64,000 nt of DNA from Parasporobacterium paucivorans DSM 15970 (GCF_900141895.1 NZ_FQYT01000016.1:1-64000); one strand, 5' to 3'. Positions 25,145 to 34,471 are shown, numbered from the stretch's first letter. Numbers and translations: made by a program. The notes: generated by a model not told the origin, from the sequence alone.

Positions 25145-26335
25145 TTAAGCTTCTGGCTGAACTTTCTTGATATCCGTCATCAGTAAGGTGAACACCAGGC
25201 AAAGAGCCATACAGACAGCGGCAGCCCAGAAATACTGATGGAAATCTTTTGCAAGCGGCGCTACGATGTAGGTAGGAATAACAACAGCACCCAATACCAT
25301 CAGGGAAGAAGTGATTCCGCCTGCGGTACCGGCATATTTAGGACCGATTCCTTTGAAGAAGAATGGAAACGAAATAACAATTGTAATGAATGCGCTTCTG
25401 ACAAATCCTAAAATGAAGGAAGCTCCATACATGAAGGCCGGCGGCATCTCAATCATAAACACTGTGCAGACGACAGCGATTATCAGTATGGCTACCAGGA
25501 AGGGCTTCATTCTCTTTGCACGCAATACCAGGAACGGCCCGATAAAGGTTCCGGCGATGTTTCCGATGGTCAATGTGGTTGCAAAGCTGTTTGCATAAGA
25601 TTCCGAGAAGCCTCTTAAGGTGATTAATGCCAACGGCTGGAAGGTTGAAGTGACCATGATGCCGCCTAACATGAAGGCGAACGCAAGTCCCATAAACCAG
25701 ATATCCTTGCTCTTGGCTGCATGCCCTATCGCTTCTTTAATAGGCACAGAAGTTTCCCGGGCTGCGCCATCGCCTTTTAGCGCTTTTGTACTTACAAGGA
25801 CAAACCAGGCTAACATGACTACCACGCTGAAACCAGCGGAGAACCAGAAAGCAATTTCCAGCGTTGGGAAAAATACGGCTGTGGAATATGCTGCTGTCAT
25901 GGATACCGTTGCGCCCAGCATGATTACACCGATTATACGGCCTACCATTTGAGCAGGGAAAAGTTGGCCTACAATTTTGGACATATTTGCGTTGAAGATA
26001 CAGCATCCAAGACCGGTCAGAATCATGGCAATCAGCATGACACTGTATGTGGTTGCAAAAGGCCGGATGATGAACCCAATGGAGGATAAAATGAATCCTA
26101 CCGCTACAACCGGTTTAATTCCGAATTTATCCATTAATGATCCGGAGACAAAACTCAGGACGATGGATAACATCATGGGTGCAGTCATGATACTTGCAAA
26201 CTGCTGGGATGTAAGGCCCAGCTTCGTGAATACCGCTATCGGCATCGCTGCCAGCTGGTACTGTCCAAAATTGCCGATAAACAATCCGAAGAATGCCAAT
26301 ACGGCTATAATGGCCGCGACATGTGTTTTTCTCAT
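25145..26335 (-). CDS. Major facilitator superfamily transporter
   Basis: 396 aa with 12 predicted spans. The loop 2-3 motif is present as GSLMDKFGIKPVVAVG and a long hydrophilic loop follows span 6 (TKALKGDGAARETSVPIKEA). AGGAGG lies about 10 bases before the ATG. The URO-D gene ends 14 bases upstream, so both are co-transcribed; the transporter probably imports the compound on which the URO-D protein acts. The closest style is the CP/OxlT-like organic anion group, but the substrate is not readable. Confidence 0.88.
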   Translation of the reverse strand: MRKTHVAAIIAVLAFFGLFIGNFGQYQLAAMPIAVFTKLGLTSQQFASIMTAPMMLSIVLSFVSGSLMDKFGIKPVVAVGFILSSIGFIIRPFATTYSVMLIAMILTGLGCCIFNANMSKIVGQLFPAQMVGRIIGVIMLGATVSMTAAYSTAVFFPTLEIAFWFSAGFSVVVMLAWFVLVSTKALKGDGAARETSVPIKEAIGHAAKSKDIWFMGLAFAFMLGGIMVTSTFQPLALITLRGFSESYANSFATTLTIGNIAGTFIGPFLVLRAKRMKPFLVAILIIAVVCTVFMIEMPPAFMYGASFILGFVRSAFITIVISFPFFFKGIGPKYAGTAGGITSSLMVLGAVVIPTYIVAPLAKDFHQYFWAAAVCMALCLVFTLLMTDIKKVQPEA

Positions 26336-26349
26336 TGATATGTTTCCTC

Positions 26350-27333
26350 CTAATTGAAATAAATTTTGCTTTGATTGTTGATTTCATCCTGGATAATGAA
26401 ATCCACTTCCGGGAAAATGCTGCCGGGTCCTCCGTAGGTCAGACATGGAATGAATCCACCACCTGGTGCATATTCTTTACAGCATCTTGCAACTTCTGCA
26501 CGGATGTTTTCTTCAGTAATATCTTCAAAATCGATTTTCTGTGCATCGACTCCGCCCATAAGAATCATTTTCCCCTCCAGTTCTTTCTGAAGTCTGGGAA
26601 TGTCGTTTTGCGGAAGGACACCCTGCCAGATATCAATTCCCACGTCCACCATGTCATGCACGATCGGTTCCAGGAAACTGTCTGCATGTACCATTACAAT
26701 AACGCCATTGTCTTTGAAATATTTGAATATTTTTTCGTAGCGCGGTTTGAAAAACTCTCTCCATATTTCTGCACTCATGAACAGGCTGGTTTTTGAGCCC
26801 CAGTCATCATGCCAAAGAATCACATCCGGATGCAGATTCTCCACCAGCAGCTTTGCATACATCATTTTATATTCTGTCAGATAATCCAGCAATTCATGCA
26901 TGGATTCCGGCTCTAGCAGGAAATTCATCAATGCATCTTCAAATCCCATCAGATAATGGGCCTGCTCGTATAATCCCGTAGCCAATAAAGAGGTTACCAG
27001 TTTGCCTTCTGCTTTTATGCCTTCAACCTGAGGAACCGTCATAGACCAGTCCAAATCCATATTTGCAAGATCCGGATATTTGACCTGCTCTTTCCACATT
27101 GTGATGTCTTTGCATACTTTTGTATCGTCATTAATGATTGGCATGACACCAGGTTCGTTTTCACCCCAATATACGGTAACACCCCATGGATCAATAACCG
27201 TTTTCCCCTTCTGGCCGGTTAATGTAGCTGCCATCAGAGGGTCAAAAACCAGTCCAAATGGTTCCCATTCATTAACAAAGGCTTTCGGTGTCCCTCCCCT
27301 AAGGGTTTCTAAAAAATTCTGTGCAGCGTTCAT
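26350..27333 (-). CDS. Uroporphyrinogen decarboxylase (URO-D) family protein, 327 aa
   Basis: URO-D fold pattern: ATGLYEQAHYLMGFEDALMN, LWHDDWGSKTSLFMSAEIWR, VMVHADSFLEPIVHDMVDVG and LMGGVDAQKIDFEDI. It is about 28 residues shorter than the protein at 1181 and clearly diverged. In place of HHSCG it has HADSF, so the cysteine that ligands zinc in corrinoid methyltransferases of this fold is absent. It heads an operon with the MFS transporter and is divergent from a PucR/CdaR regulator. A catabolic methyl-transfer or lyase role is inferred. Confidence 0.83.
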   Translation of the reverse strand: MNAAQNFLETLRGGTPKAFVNEWEPFGLVFDPLMAATLTGQKGKTVIDPWGVTVYWGENEPGVMPIINDDTKVCKDITMWKEQVKYPDLANMDLDWSMTVPQVEGIKAEGKLVTSLLATGLYEQAHYLMGFEDALMNFLLEPESMHELLDYLTEYKMMYAKLLVENLHPDVILWHDDWGSKTSLFMSAEIWREFFKPRYEKIFKYFKDNGVIVMVHADSFLEPIVHDMVDVGIDIWQGVLPQNDIPRLQKELEGKMILMGGVDAQKIDFEDITEENIRAEVARCCKEYAPGGGFIPCLTYGGPGSIFPEVDFIIQDEINNQSKIYFN

Positions 27334-27593
27334 TACGATCTTCCTCCTAACATATTATGTAATTTAATAACCTCATAATATGTCCCCGAAAACCTATAAT
27401 CAATCTTTATCTAGAAAATAACGGGATATATTTTGTATACACTCCAAAAAACTTCAAAAATCCGCCAAAACACGACACATTTTTAACAATACTGAACAGA
27501 TTATTCATTCTAAATATTTTTTCACTCTACATTTTGTAGTGTCCTTGTGTTTTTTTCGTCGGAGTGTTACCATAAAAAAAAGAGGAGGCAGAC

Positions 27594-29114
27594 ATGAAAT
27601 TAAATCTGGATATTTTGTACTACCAGTTATCCAACATTACGAAAATCGAGTACTTTCCGGGGGTCAGGAAAAATGTGACCGTAAAGAGTCCGATCTTTTT
27701 CGAAAAGAGCAAATATTTATCCGGACACCTGGTTGTAATCACTCCAGAATATCTGCCGGAAATCTCGGATTCGGTAAAAGATGTCATTTTCCTCTGCGTG
27801 GGAGTTCCACAGGAGATGCCAGCGAACTTCGTACATGACCTCTTCGTCATGACAAAACCTGCTCCGATGGAACAGGTTTTCAATGCGCTGCAGCAGATTT
27901 TTGATTTATTCGAAGAATGGGATGAGCATTTGAAAGACGCTTTATATGAAAATCTGGGGTTTGGGGAAATAGTCGAATCCTGCAAATATGTCACTCCATC
28001 CCCCATTTCCATCATTGATGAAAACTTCTGTTATGCGGCTTACTCTAAAGATGCCTCAAAAAAAATGGGACTGACCGCAGCATTTGTAGATGATTATAAT
28101 CACATACCGCTGAATGTTGTGAATATAATCATTTCACATCCCGATTATGAAAGTGATTTGAAAATCAAAGATGTGTTCTATATTTCAAGGGACGCAAATA
28201 TCATTGCGAAAAATGTATTTCATAATGACTCTTACGTAGGCAGAATTTCCACTCCAATGGAAAAAAACGATTTATCCAACAAGTATAATGCCAGCATACT
28301 ACTTCATCTGAATTCCTATGTGGAAAGAATGTACGCAAAATACAATGGATTCAATCCCAAAAATCCAAAGCTGGACAGGATGCACTCACTCCTCCCGGAA
28401 ATGCTGGAAGGGGAAAAAGAAAGCCTGGACGAACTGGAACTGGAGCTGAAGAAGCTAAACTGGCTCCCGGATCATATATATGTTCTGGTCTGCTTTGAAC
28501 CGGGGCATAACTACAGCAAGGAAATCTATGCTGATTATTTTTGCCCGCAAATAGAAAAAATGTGGAAAGGCACCTGTGCCTTTCCTTATGGATCCAGAAT
28601 CGTTGTCCTGGTGAATCTCACGATTTTCAGCGAATTCTCAGAAAGTCCTTTCAACCAGGCACTTTCTGTATTCCTGCGGGAAAGCCTTACCATTGCAGGA
28701 ATCAGCAGAAACTTTAAATATTATAAGAATATATACGCCTCCTACGAGCAAACCCTGATTGCGCTGGAATACGGGAGTTTAAAAGACCCCACAATCTGGG
28801 CCTTTTATTACAATCACTATGCACTGGATTATCTGGTAGAGCACGGCAGCAAAAACCACCGTGTAGAAAGCGTCTGCCACACGAGCGTTTTAATCCTAAG
28901 AGACTATGACCAGCAGACGGGAAGCGAGCTGTACAAAACCTTGTATGCCTTTTTTGATGCTGGCTTCAATTCTTCCCACGCAGCCAAAAAATTAAACATA
29001 CACCGAAGCACCTTCCTAAACCGCATGGAGAAAATCGAGCAGATGACCGGAATCCACCTGGAAAACTGGGAACTGAAGCTGCACATCATGCTTTCGTTTC
29101 AGATTCTGGGGTAG
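27594..29114 (+). CDS. PucR/CdaR-family transcriptional regulator
   Basis: 506 aa. The N-terminal part (about 1-130, MKLNLDILYYQLSNITKIEY onward) is a PucR-type sensor domain, the middle resembles a GGDEF-like inactive domain, and the C-terminal helix-turn-helix reads YAFFDAGFNSSHAAKKLNIH then RSTFLNRMEKIEQMTG. GAGGAGG lies before the ATG. It is divergent from the URO-D/MFS operon with a 260-base gap, which should hold both promoters and the operator, although I see no clear dyad there. It is the intact counterpart of the fragment at 23103. Confidence 0.87.
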   Translation: MKLNLDILYYQLSNITKIEYFPGVRKNVTVKSPIFFEKSKYLSGHLVVITPEYLPEISDSVKDVIFLCVGVPQEMPANFVHDLFVMTKPAPMEQVFNALQQIFDLFEEWDEHLKDALYENLGFGEIVESCKYVTPSPISIIDENFCYAAYSKDASKKMGLTAAFVDDYNHIPLNVVNIIISHPDYESDLKIKDVFYISRDANIIAKNVFHNDSYVGRISTPMEKNDLSNKYNASILLHLNSYVERMYAKYNGFNPKNPKLDRMHSLLPEMLEGEKESLDELELELKKLNWLPDHIYVLVCFEPGHNYSKEIYADYFCPQIEKMWKGTCAFPYGSRIVVLVNLTIFSEFSESPFNQALSVFLRESLTIAGISRNFKYYKNIYASYEQTLIALEYGSLKDPTIWAFYYNHYALDYLVEHGSKNHRVESVCHTSVLILRDYDQQTGSELYKTLYAFFDAGFNSSHAAKKLNIHRSTFLNRMEKIEQMTGIHLENWELKLHIMLSFQILG

Positions 29115-29198
29115 GATGCTGGGGTGGGAAAGGAAGCGAGCTTAATGGTTTAATGGTTGTTCGAGCTCGATGATTATATCTACAAATATGCATTTGAT

Positions 29199-30056
29199 TT
29201 AGTGTGAGCGTGAAATTTGTCGGTCTCTGCCTCCATCACCTGTAAAATCGTTCCAGGCATTCAATATTGCGAGCAGCTCATCATCCAAATAAGTTAATGC
29301 TCTCCCTCTGATGGGTTCCGGCACCCCGTAATAGGCTTCGGCGATTGCACCCGTGATAGCAGCTAATGTATCGCTGTCACCGCCTATAGAAATTGCATTC
29401 CGAATGGCATCCTCAAAGGACGCAGCTTCCATGAACGCCTCTATGGCCTGTGGTACCGTTTCCTGGCACGTCTCGTTAAACTGGTATGAGTCCCTTATTT
29501 CATTTAACGTGAAATCCAGAGGGTAATAGCTGGTGATAATCTTGCATCGGATCTCGTTTTTCGTGAATCCATGCCGTGACATGTATATGGCTACTGCTGT
29601 AGCTTCTGCTCCCTTGATCCCCTCTTTGTGGTTATGCGTCACCCCGGTTATCGCTTCAGAAAGGCTGATTGCTTCACTTTCAGTTCTTGCGGCGAACCCC
29701 GCAGGGCTTATGCGCATGGCTGCCCCATTTCCAAAACTATTGTATGGTCGGGGATTCTTGCCAAAAACCCATCTTGAAAACATTCCGCCATAGCCGCAGT
29801 CAGGATACTTTCGTCCTATTTCCTGCATATAGTTGACAGTCGTTTTTTCAAGTAGGGAATAGTATTCTTTATTATGTTCCCCGGAAGACAATTGAATCAT
29901 TTTATCCGTTTCAATAAGTGCCTTGGCTACAGCAAGAGTCATAATGCTGTCATCCGTTACCTGGCAGTCCTCTGTAAACAGCTCAAAGTCCTTGCTCCTG
30001 AGATTATTGAATTCAAAGCGGGAACCTACTATATCCCCAATAATGGCACCAATCAT
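29199..30056 (-). CDS. ADP-ribosylglycohydrolase family protein
   Basis: 285 aa. The metal-binding motifs of the DraG/ARH fold are present: MIGAIIGDIVGSRFEF at the start, TEDCQVTDDSIMTLAV near residue 30 and the C-terminal GGDSDTLAAITGAIAEAYYG. It removes ADP-ribose from proteins or small molecules. It is a single gene here, followed upstream by a GGDEF gene 40 bases away on the same strand. A 21-base piece identical to its 5' region recurs in a remnant at 37301-37500. Confidence 0.9.
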   Translation of the reverse strand: MIGAIIGDIVGSRFEFNNLRSKDFELFTEDCQVTDDSIMTLAVAKALIETDKMIQLSSGEHNKEYYSLLEKTTVNYMQEIGRKYPDCGYGGMFSRWVFGKNPRPYNSFGNGAAMRISPAGFAARTESEAISLSEAITGVTHNHKEGIKGAEATAVAIYMSRHGFTKNEIRCKIITSYYPLDFTLNEIRDSYQFNETCQETVPQAIEAFMEAASFEDAIRNAISIGGDSDTLAAITGAIAEAYYGVPEPIRGRALTYLDDELLAILNAWNDFTGDGGRDRQISRSH

Positions 30057-30096
30057 ATTATTCCTCCATTTTATGGCTGTTTTAAATTAATATCAT

Positions 30097-30993
30097 CTAA
30101 TATTCAATCCTGTTTCGTCCATTTCTTTTTGCCAAATACAGCTTTTCGTCCGCATGTTTCAGCAAATCCTCGACCTTCTCGCCTCCCGTGGATTTTATGC
30201 AGTACACTCCAAAGCTGGCCGTTATGCTGAATTCCTTGCCGTCAAACTGTATAACCGATTTTTCCAGGGATTTGCGCATATATTCGGCAGTTGCCTTTGC
30301 CGTCTCGAGACCGGCTCCCGGCATGCAAACCAGGAACTCCTCCCCTCCATACCTGGCAATCCAGTCGCTGCCTCTTTTCATGGAATCGGATAATGTCTCT
30401 GCAACCTTTTTCAGCACCTGATCCCCGGCAAGATGCCCGTAATTATCGTTTACAGCTTTAAAAAAATCAATATCCACCATAATTATTGACATTTCCTTTG
30501 ACAGAAGAACTGCGTTCAAAAGGTCGACCGGGAGCTTTTCAATTATATACCTCCGGTTATACATACCCGTCAGTGGGTCGCTGAAAGCAAGCCTGTTCAA
30601 ATTATCAATGAGCGCATGGACGCCGGCCTGTTCAATACCGGCATTCTCAGCCGAACCGAAAAACATGCTGCTTGTAATATCTTTGATAATCTCAATCACA
30701 ACTCTTCTGTCCGACAAATCATGGGGTACCGCAGTAATCATGTACGTTTTGTCTTCGCTGTACTCTATTTTTACATATGTTGTATTGTCGTTATAGGCCC
30801 TCATGGAAATGCAGTTATCGCACACTTTGTTTTTGCCCCAAAAATCAAAGCAGTGAATTCCATCCATACTCACTTCTTTATTCTTATGCTCAATAACTCT
30901 CTTTCGCAACGGATCGACAACCCGCGTAATATCACTGATTTTATTGAATATCGCCCCGCTGCTTAGATAAGCATTTATATCATCATCCATCAT
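30097..30993 (-). CDS. Diguanylate cyclase (GGDEF)
   Basis: About 298 aa from the ATG at 30993, chosen because TAGGAG sits immediately upstream; the longer frame to 31086 runs into decayed gene sequence. Residues 1-120 form a PAS-like domain (MDDDINAYLSSGAIFNK, with CFDFWGKNKVCDNC), and the GGDEF domain follows with SDPLTGMYNRRY and the active site ARYGGEEFLVCMPG. It makes cyclic di-GMP. No RxxD inhibitory site is obvious before GGEEF. A cysteine pair in the sensor part may bind a ligand or metal. Confidence 0.9.
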   Translation of the reverse strand: MMDDDINAYLSSGAIFNKISDITRVVDPLRKRVIEHKNKEVSMDGIHCFDFWGKNKVCDNCISMRAYNDNTTYVKIEYSEDKTYMITAVPHDLSDRRVVIEIIKDITSSMFFGSAENAGIEQAGVHALIDNLNRLAFSDPLTGMYNRRYIIEKLPVDLLNAVLLSKEMSIIMVDIDFFKAVNDNYGHLAGDQVLKKVAETLSDSMKRGSDWIARYGGEEFLVCMPGAGLETAKATAEYMRKSLEKSVIQFDGKEFSITASFGVYCIKSTGGEKVEDLLKHADEKLYLAKRNGRNRIEY

Positions 30994-31059
30994 CCATCTC
31001 CTAATTCTAGTGGGTATTCCGGAACCCATTATCCGGCCACAGGAAACCACTTTTACGTC

Positions 31060-31330
31060 TCCTGGACATCTTTCCAGTTCCACCACTTCAGCTTCTCCGG
31101 ATCATGCGCCTCTTCATTTGCATAATATACTGCGCATCTGAAAACATAGAGCACGCACCGGTCAATCTTATACCCTTTTGTCGCACGCCTCCATGCTATT
31201 CTTTAATCCCGCATAACGACTCCCTATTCCCAATTTTTGTTTACTTCAAAATGTATTCACTTATACTTTTACAGAGTACCCGAATGTGAAACCTTTTTGC
31301 CAGTTATCCCTTGAACATTGCGAGTTAAAA
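31060..31330 (-). pseudogene. Decayed duplicate of the helix-hairpin-helix and PH-like gene pair
   Basis: This stretch matches 33718-34290 in the same order. The C-terminal half of the 33718 gene is present (YKIDRCVLYVFRCAVYYA, HDPEKLKWWNWKD) and the ATGGAGGC start region too, but about 134 bases between them are missing; short TGTC repeats lie at both deletion ends of the intact copy. The PH-like gene is represented by its last codons and a middle piece (GITG region), again with internal loss. No functional product is possible. Confidence 0.82.
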
Positions 31331-31405
31331 CCTCCGTCAGTCATGCGTTTTTCAATCTCACTTCTTAGGAAGACCTTTTTTCAAGAATAATATTATCGTT
31401 GTTTA

Positions 31406-32194
31406 TTAATTCCATTTGGCCTCCTTAATTTGATAACTCATGAACTCTATAGTTTTCTCCGATGCTTTGTTCATTTCAATAAGCCAATTTATCTCAACAG
31501 AGACGCCTCTGTCTTTAGCTGCTGCTTTCATTTTTGCCATTGCAATAGAATTATTTCTTTGCAAACTTTGATATATTCGAGACAATTCAGGTACCGAAAC
31601 TCCATACTCCATTCTTGTAACTGCATAATACAAATCGATGAAGCCTTTTTCTTTCTGAGATATATTATCCGTTGCCAAAGAAAAATCTTTTCCCCTCAGC
31701 AAAATCACATCTACTTTATTCCTCAGAATTGTTTTTCCTAATATATCACGTTCTTTTTCTGTAAGAACAATCATGTCCTTTTCATTCAACACTTCTTGAA
31801 TTTCTTTGATGCCAGATTCTTCGACAATTATAAGTACTGGATAATTCTCCGGCATGTGTAGGATTTCTCCTACCAATGAATCCATTCCTGTGATATAAAA
31901 ATCGTATCCATACTCTGTTAAAATATCATAGAGTTCTTTAGATTTTCTCTGCAAATATTCATAGCCTGCTGATACATTATCTTCATTATTCCTATTCAGA
32001 GAATAAATCCCATGCCCAGTTCTATAAAGCTTTCCCTGTTGTACTAATGAATAAAGTCTCCATGAAATTGTCTTCCTATTCATTTCTGGAAATAAGGAGT
32101 ATATCGCTTTGAGACTCAATTCATCACTATTATTCATATGTATTGAAAGCTCACTGAGAAACTTTTCATGCGCGGTCATATTTTCTTTATTCAT
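31406..32194 (-). CDS. AbiEi-like winged-helix protein (DUF6577-type)
   Basis: About 262 aa, start at the ATG at 32194 because GGAGGAGG lies five bases upstream. An N-terminal winged helix (SLKAIYSLFPEMNRKTISWR, then GKLYRTGHGIYSL) is followed by a domain with a nucleotidyltransferase-like pattern (YDFYITGMDSLVGEILH, NKVDVILLRG) as in AbiEi antitoxins and DUF6577. No AbiEii toxin gene is next to it. It may be an orphan antitoxin or a transcription factor. The region is AT-rich. Confidence 0.55.
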   Translation of the reverse strand: MNKENMTAHEKFLSELSIHMNNSDELSLKAIYSLFPEMNRKTISWRLYSLVQQGKLYRTGHGIYSLNRNNEDNVSAGYEYLQRKSKELYDILTEYGYDFYITGMDSLVGEILHMPENYPVLIIVEESGIKEIQEVLNEKDMIVLTEKERDILGKTILRNKVDVILLRGKDFSLATDNISQKEKGFIDLYYAVTRMEYGVSVPELSRIYQSLQRNNSIAMAKMKAAAKDRGVSVEINWLIEMNKASEKTIEFMSYQIKEAKWN

Positions 32195-32515
32195 ATCATC
32201 CTCCTCCAAAACATTGTCAGCAAAACTTTGTTTTGATATCTATGTTTTGATAACCTAGCTACACAGCGCGTAGTTTTTTCAACAAAAAAGAAATTATAAC
32301 AACAAAATTGCCCTTACTTACATGTCGGCAAAAATTTACATCCTTCTTTCGATTTATAAATGGCTGAAATACATCTATTTATTCTATGAGTTCTTGTTAA
32401 TCAACTTTTTACAAGCATGTTGCAAGCACCCCAAAGGTATAACTCATTACCGTTTTATCTACCGAATCGGATAACAAGCGGATTGCTACTATGTTTGTCT
32501 CATTGCTCATTTTGC
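32195..32515. other. Intergenic region with a short repeat
   Basis: No gene is visible. The stretch TCTATTTATTCTATGAGTTC (about 32373-32392) followed by TTGTTAAT recurs with one change at about 34444-34471, after the PH-like gene. It may mark the boundary of duplicated cassettes. Confidence 0.55.
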
Positions 32516-32821
32516 TTAAAATTCACCCTCATAAACGTCTTCTTCATAATATTCAGCAAGATCTAATATTCCAGTTTCATATAGGTTATCAAGCATTTTA
32601 TCAATAATCTGTTCAGAATCACTGTAAAGACAAAGGCAAATTGCGCCTTTTCCCATGACCATTTCTACTCGTTCCATTTCCACTTTGCAAGGATAACAAA
32701 AAAGAACGTGAGATTCCATCAATGAGCTGTAGCTAATGTTTATACTTTCTATTTTAAGTCTCCAGTGATTGCTGTATTTCAATTCATAATTCAAGGTAGA
32801 TATATCTTCCTTTTTATTCAA
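32516..32821 (-). CDS. Unknown protein coupled to the PD-(D/E)XK-like gene
   Basis: About 101 aa from a TTG at 32821; the upstream gene's stop TAA is part of TAAGGAG placed seven bases before this TTG, so translation is coupled. The longer frame starting at 32854 has no ribosome site. Visible features: SSLMESHVLFCYPCKVEMER, with a CYPC pair, and an acidic C-terminus EYYEEDVYEGEF. I do not recognise the family. Tight coupling suggests it works with the nuclease-like protein, perhaps as a partner or inhibitor. Confidence 0.6.
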   Translation of the reverse strand: MNKKEDISTLNYELKYSNHWRLKIESINISYSSLMESHVLFCYPCKVEMERVEMVMGKGAICLCLYSDSEQIIDKMLDNLYETGILDLAEYYEEDVYEGEF

Positions 32822-32832
32822 TTGAATTCTCC

Positions 32833-33678
32833 TTATATGCCGAACAGATACCATGCATCCCGGAATTGGTTTTCCTCGTCTTCATCAATAAATTCAAATG
32901 TTCGCATTGAGGTTTCTGGATGATTGTTGCCATCTTTTCGCGGAGTATGCAACCATTTCGTATAATCTTCTTTTATCCGATAGGCGATATACTCACTGGG
33001 GACAACATAATAATAAGGTTCGTTCCCTTCTCGTAGGTTCACCAAAACATAATACAAATTATCCTTCACATTCTCTTCCGAACTTTTGCTCATTTTCCAT
33101 TTCTTCTGGTTTTTTTTGTTACAAGCTTTTACTTGAACACCAACAAACGAGTCTCCTTCTTTTTGAGCAACCAGAATGTCAATCGCTTTTGTGTTTTTTG
33201 AGGTCAATGTTGCAATATAGCCTCTTCTAGTCAACTCAGCTGCTACAAATAATTCGCCAGCAATCCCCCAACTTCCAGCCTTGTCACTTTCAGAATCTTC
33301 ATTGATTGCCGCCTTCTCTAATCTATTGATAATTTCTTTGATAATGCAGGGTATTGTTCCATTTTTATAGGTTCTTGTGTAGCTAGCTCCGTACTCGTAC
33401 CCGCCGCACATATGCTCTTCTCTTGAGTAGATAAACAAATAAACAAATAGAGCATACAATGTCAGTTTTTTGGGATTTCGCCTGTTACATCTTTCAAAAG
33501 CATACCAGCCATCCTTATATAAGTCATAGCGCCTACAAATCAATCCATGTTCATAAATGAATTTTTCAAGACGATCAACAAAATCAATGATTCTTTGATC
33601 GTCGTCGATTGATATACCATCCATCTCATCATTAAATTCCGACATTTTGAAAAATAAATAATCATTATTATATTTCAT
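32833..33678 (-). CDS. PD-(D/E)XK nuclease-like protein
   Basis: 281 aa. The N-terminal half is unrecognised (RRYDLYKDGWYAFERCNRRN). The C-terminal half has the restriction-endonuclease-like pattern: helix GIAGELFVAAELTRRGYIAT, then KAIDILVAQ with the metal-binding Asp, and VGVQVKACNKK giving the QxK element; LYYVLVNLREG and PYYYVVPSEYIA complete the sheet. It probably binds or cuts DNA. It lies in an AT-rich accessory stretch with a coupled small partner downstream, a layout seen in defence and toxin-antitoxin modules. Function is inference. Confidence 0.65.
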   Translation of the reverse strand: MKYNNDYLFFKMSEFNDEMDGISIDDDQRIIDFVDRLEKFIYEHGLICRRYDLYKDGWYAFERCNRRNPKKLTLYALFVYLFIYSREEHMCGGYEYGASYTRTYKNGTIPCIIKEIINRLEKAAINEDSESDKAGSWGIAGELFVAAELTRRGYIATLTSKNTKAIDILVAQKEGDSFVGVQVKACNKKNQKKWKMSKSSEENVKDNLYYVLVNLREGNEPYYYVVPSEYIAYRIKEDYTKWLHTPRKDGNNHPETSMRTFEFIDEDEENQFRDAWYLFGI

Positions 33679-33717
33679 CCAGTATTATCCCTCATATAAT
33701 AGTTGCGACTTCCCCGC

Positions 33718-33969
33718 TTATATATCTTTCCATTTCCACCACTTCAGCTTCTCCGGATCATGCGCCTCTTCATCAGCATAATATACTGCACATCTAAAAA
33801 CATAGAGTACGCACCGGTCAATCTTATACCCTTTTGTCACGCATAATCTTTCATAAAGCTCTTCCGGGTTTTTGTCCCTTAAATCGTTTATGCTATTTAT
33901 GCCAATCAGCATTAAATCTTCGGCAATCTTCTTCCCCACTCCTGGTATCCTTTGAAGCTCTTTGTTCAT
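33718..33969 (-). CDS. Helix-hairpin-helix protein (Cdd1-type pathogenicity locus family)
   Basis: About 83 aa from the ATG at 33969, which has GGAGG eight bases upstream; the ATG five codons earlier has none. The helix-hairpin-helix is LQRIPGVGKKIAEDLMLIGI, followed by SINDLRDKNPEELYERLCV and the family end HDPEKLKWWKWKD. Such proteins probably bind DNA non-specifically. The role is unknown despite the family name. A decayed copy lies at 31060. Confidence 0.82.
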   Translation of the reverse strand: MNKELQRIPGVGKKIAEDLMLIGINSINDLRDKNPEELYERLCVTKGYKIDRCVLYVFRCAVYYADEEAHDPEKLKWWKWKDI

Positions 33970-34029
33970 GTCGCAGGCCTCCATGCTATTCTGAAATTCA
34001 GCTAACGGCTCATTATATCCCGGTTTTGT

Positions 34030-34407
34030 TTACTTAAAAATGTATTCACTTATGCTTTTACAGAGGGCCAGGATATCAACGCCGCCGGCAAGTTCAAATT
34101 TGACGCGGCCTACTCCACTCAGCCACACTTCAAGCTCCGCATCCAGGTCAAATGTACCTGCCGTTTCGACAGAATAGGTCTGGATCTTACTGTAAGGGAT
34201 AGATGTATAATCAACCTTCTTGCCGGTTATCCCTTGAACATTGCAGCTAATAATCCTCTTGTTCGTAAAAACGACCCGGTCCCTCATGGCAACGTAGCTG
34301 CCCATCACCGTTTCGCCGCTTATCAGCAGCTCCCCAACGACTCTTTCGCCGTTAGAGATATTTTCCCCTTTTAATTTAATGATGCCCTTGTTGTTGAAAT
34401 CAATCAT
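34030..34407 (-). CDS. PH-like domain protein (bacterial)
   Basis: 125 aa. The fold pattern is that of small bacterial PH proteins: GERVVGELLISGETVMG, RDRVVFTNKRIISCNVQGIT, then KKVDYTSIPYSKIQTYSVET and a C-terminal helix DILALCKSISEYIF. The VFTNKRI-x(n)-SIPYSKI core is characteristic. It is soluble and probably binds a ligand or protein. The start is supported by AAAGGAGG upstream. A piece is duplicated at 31240-31330. Confidence 0.8.
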   Translation of the reverse strand: MIDFNNKGIIKLKGENISNGERVVGELLISGETVMGSYVAMRDRVVFTNKRIISCNVQGITGKKVDYTSIPYSKIQTYSVETAGTFDLDAELEVWLSGVGRVKFELAGGVDILALCKSISEYIFK

Positions 34408-34471
34408 ACAGCCTCCTTTGGATTTTTCAATGACTTTGATTCGTCTATTTATTCTATGAGTTCATGTTAAT

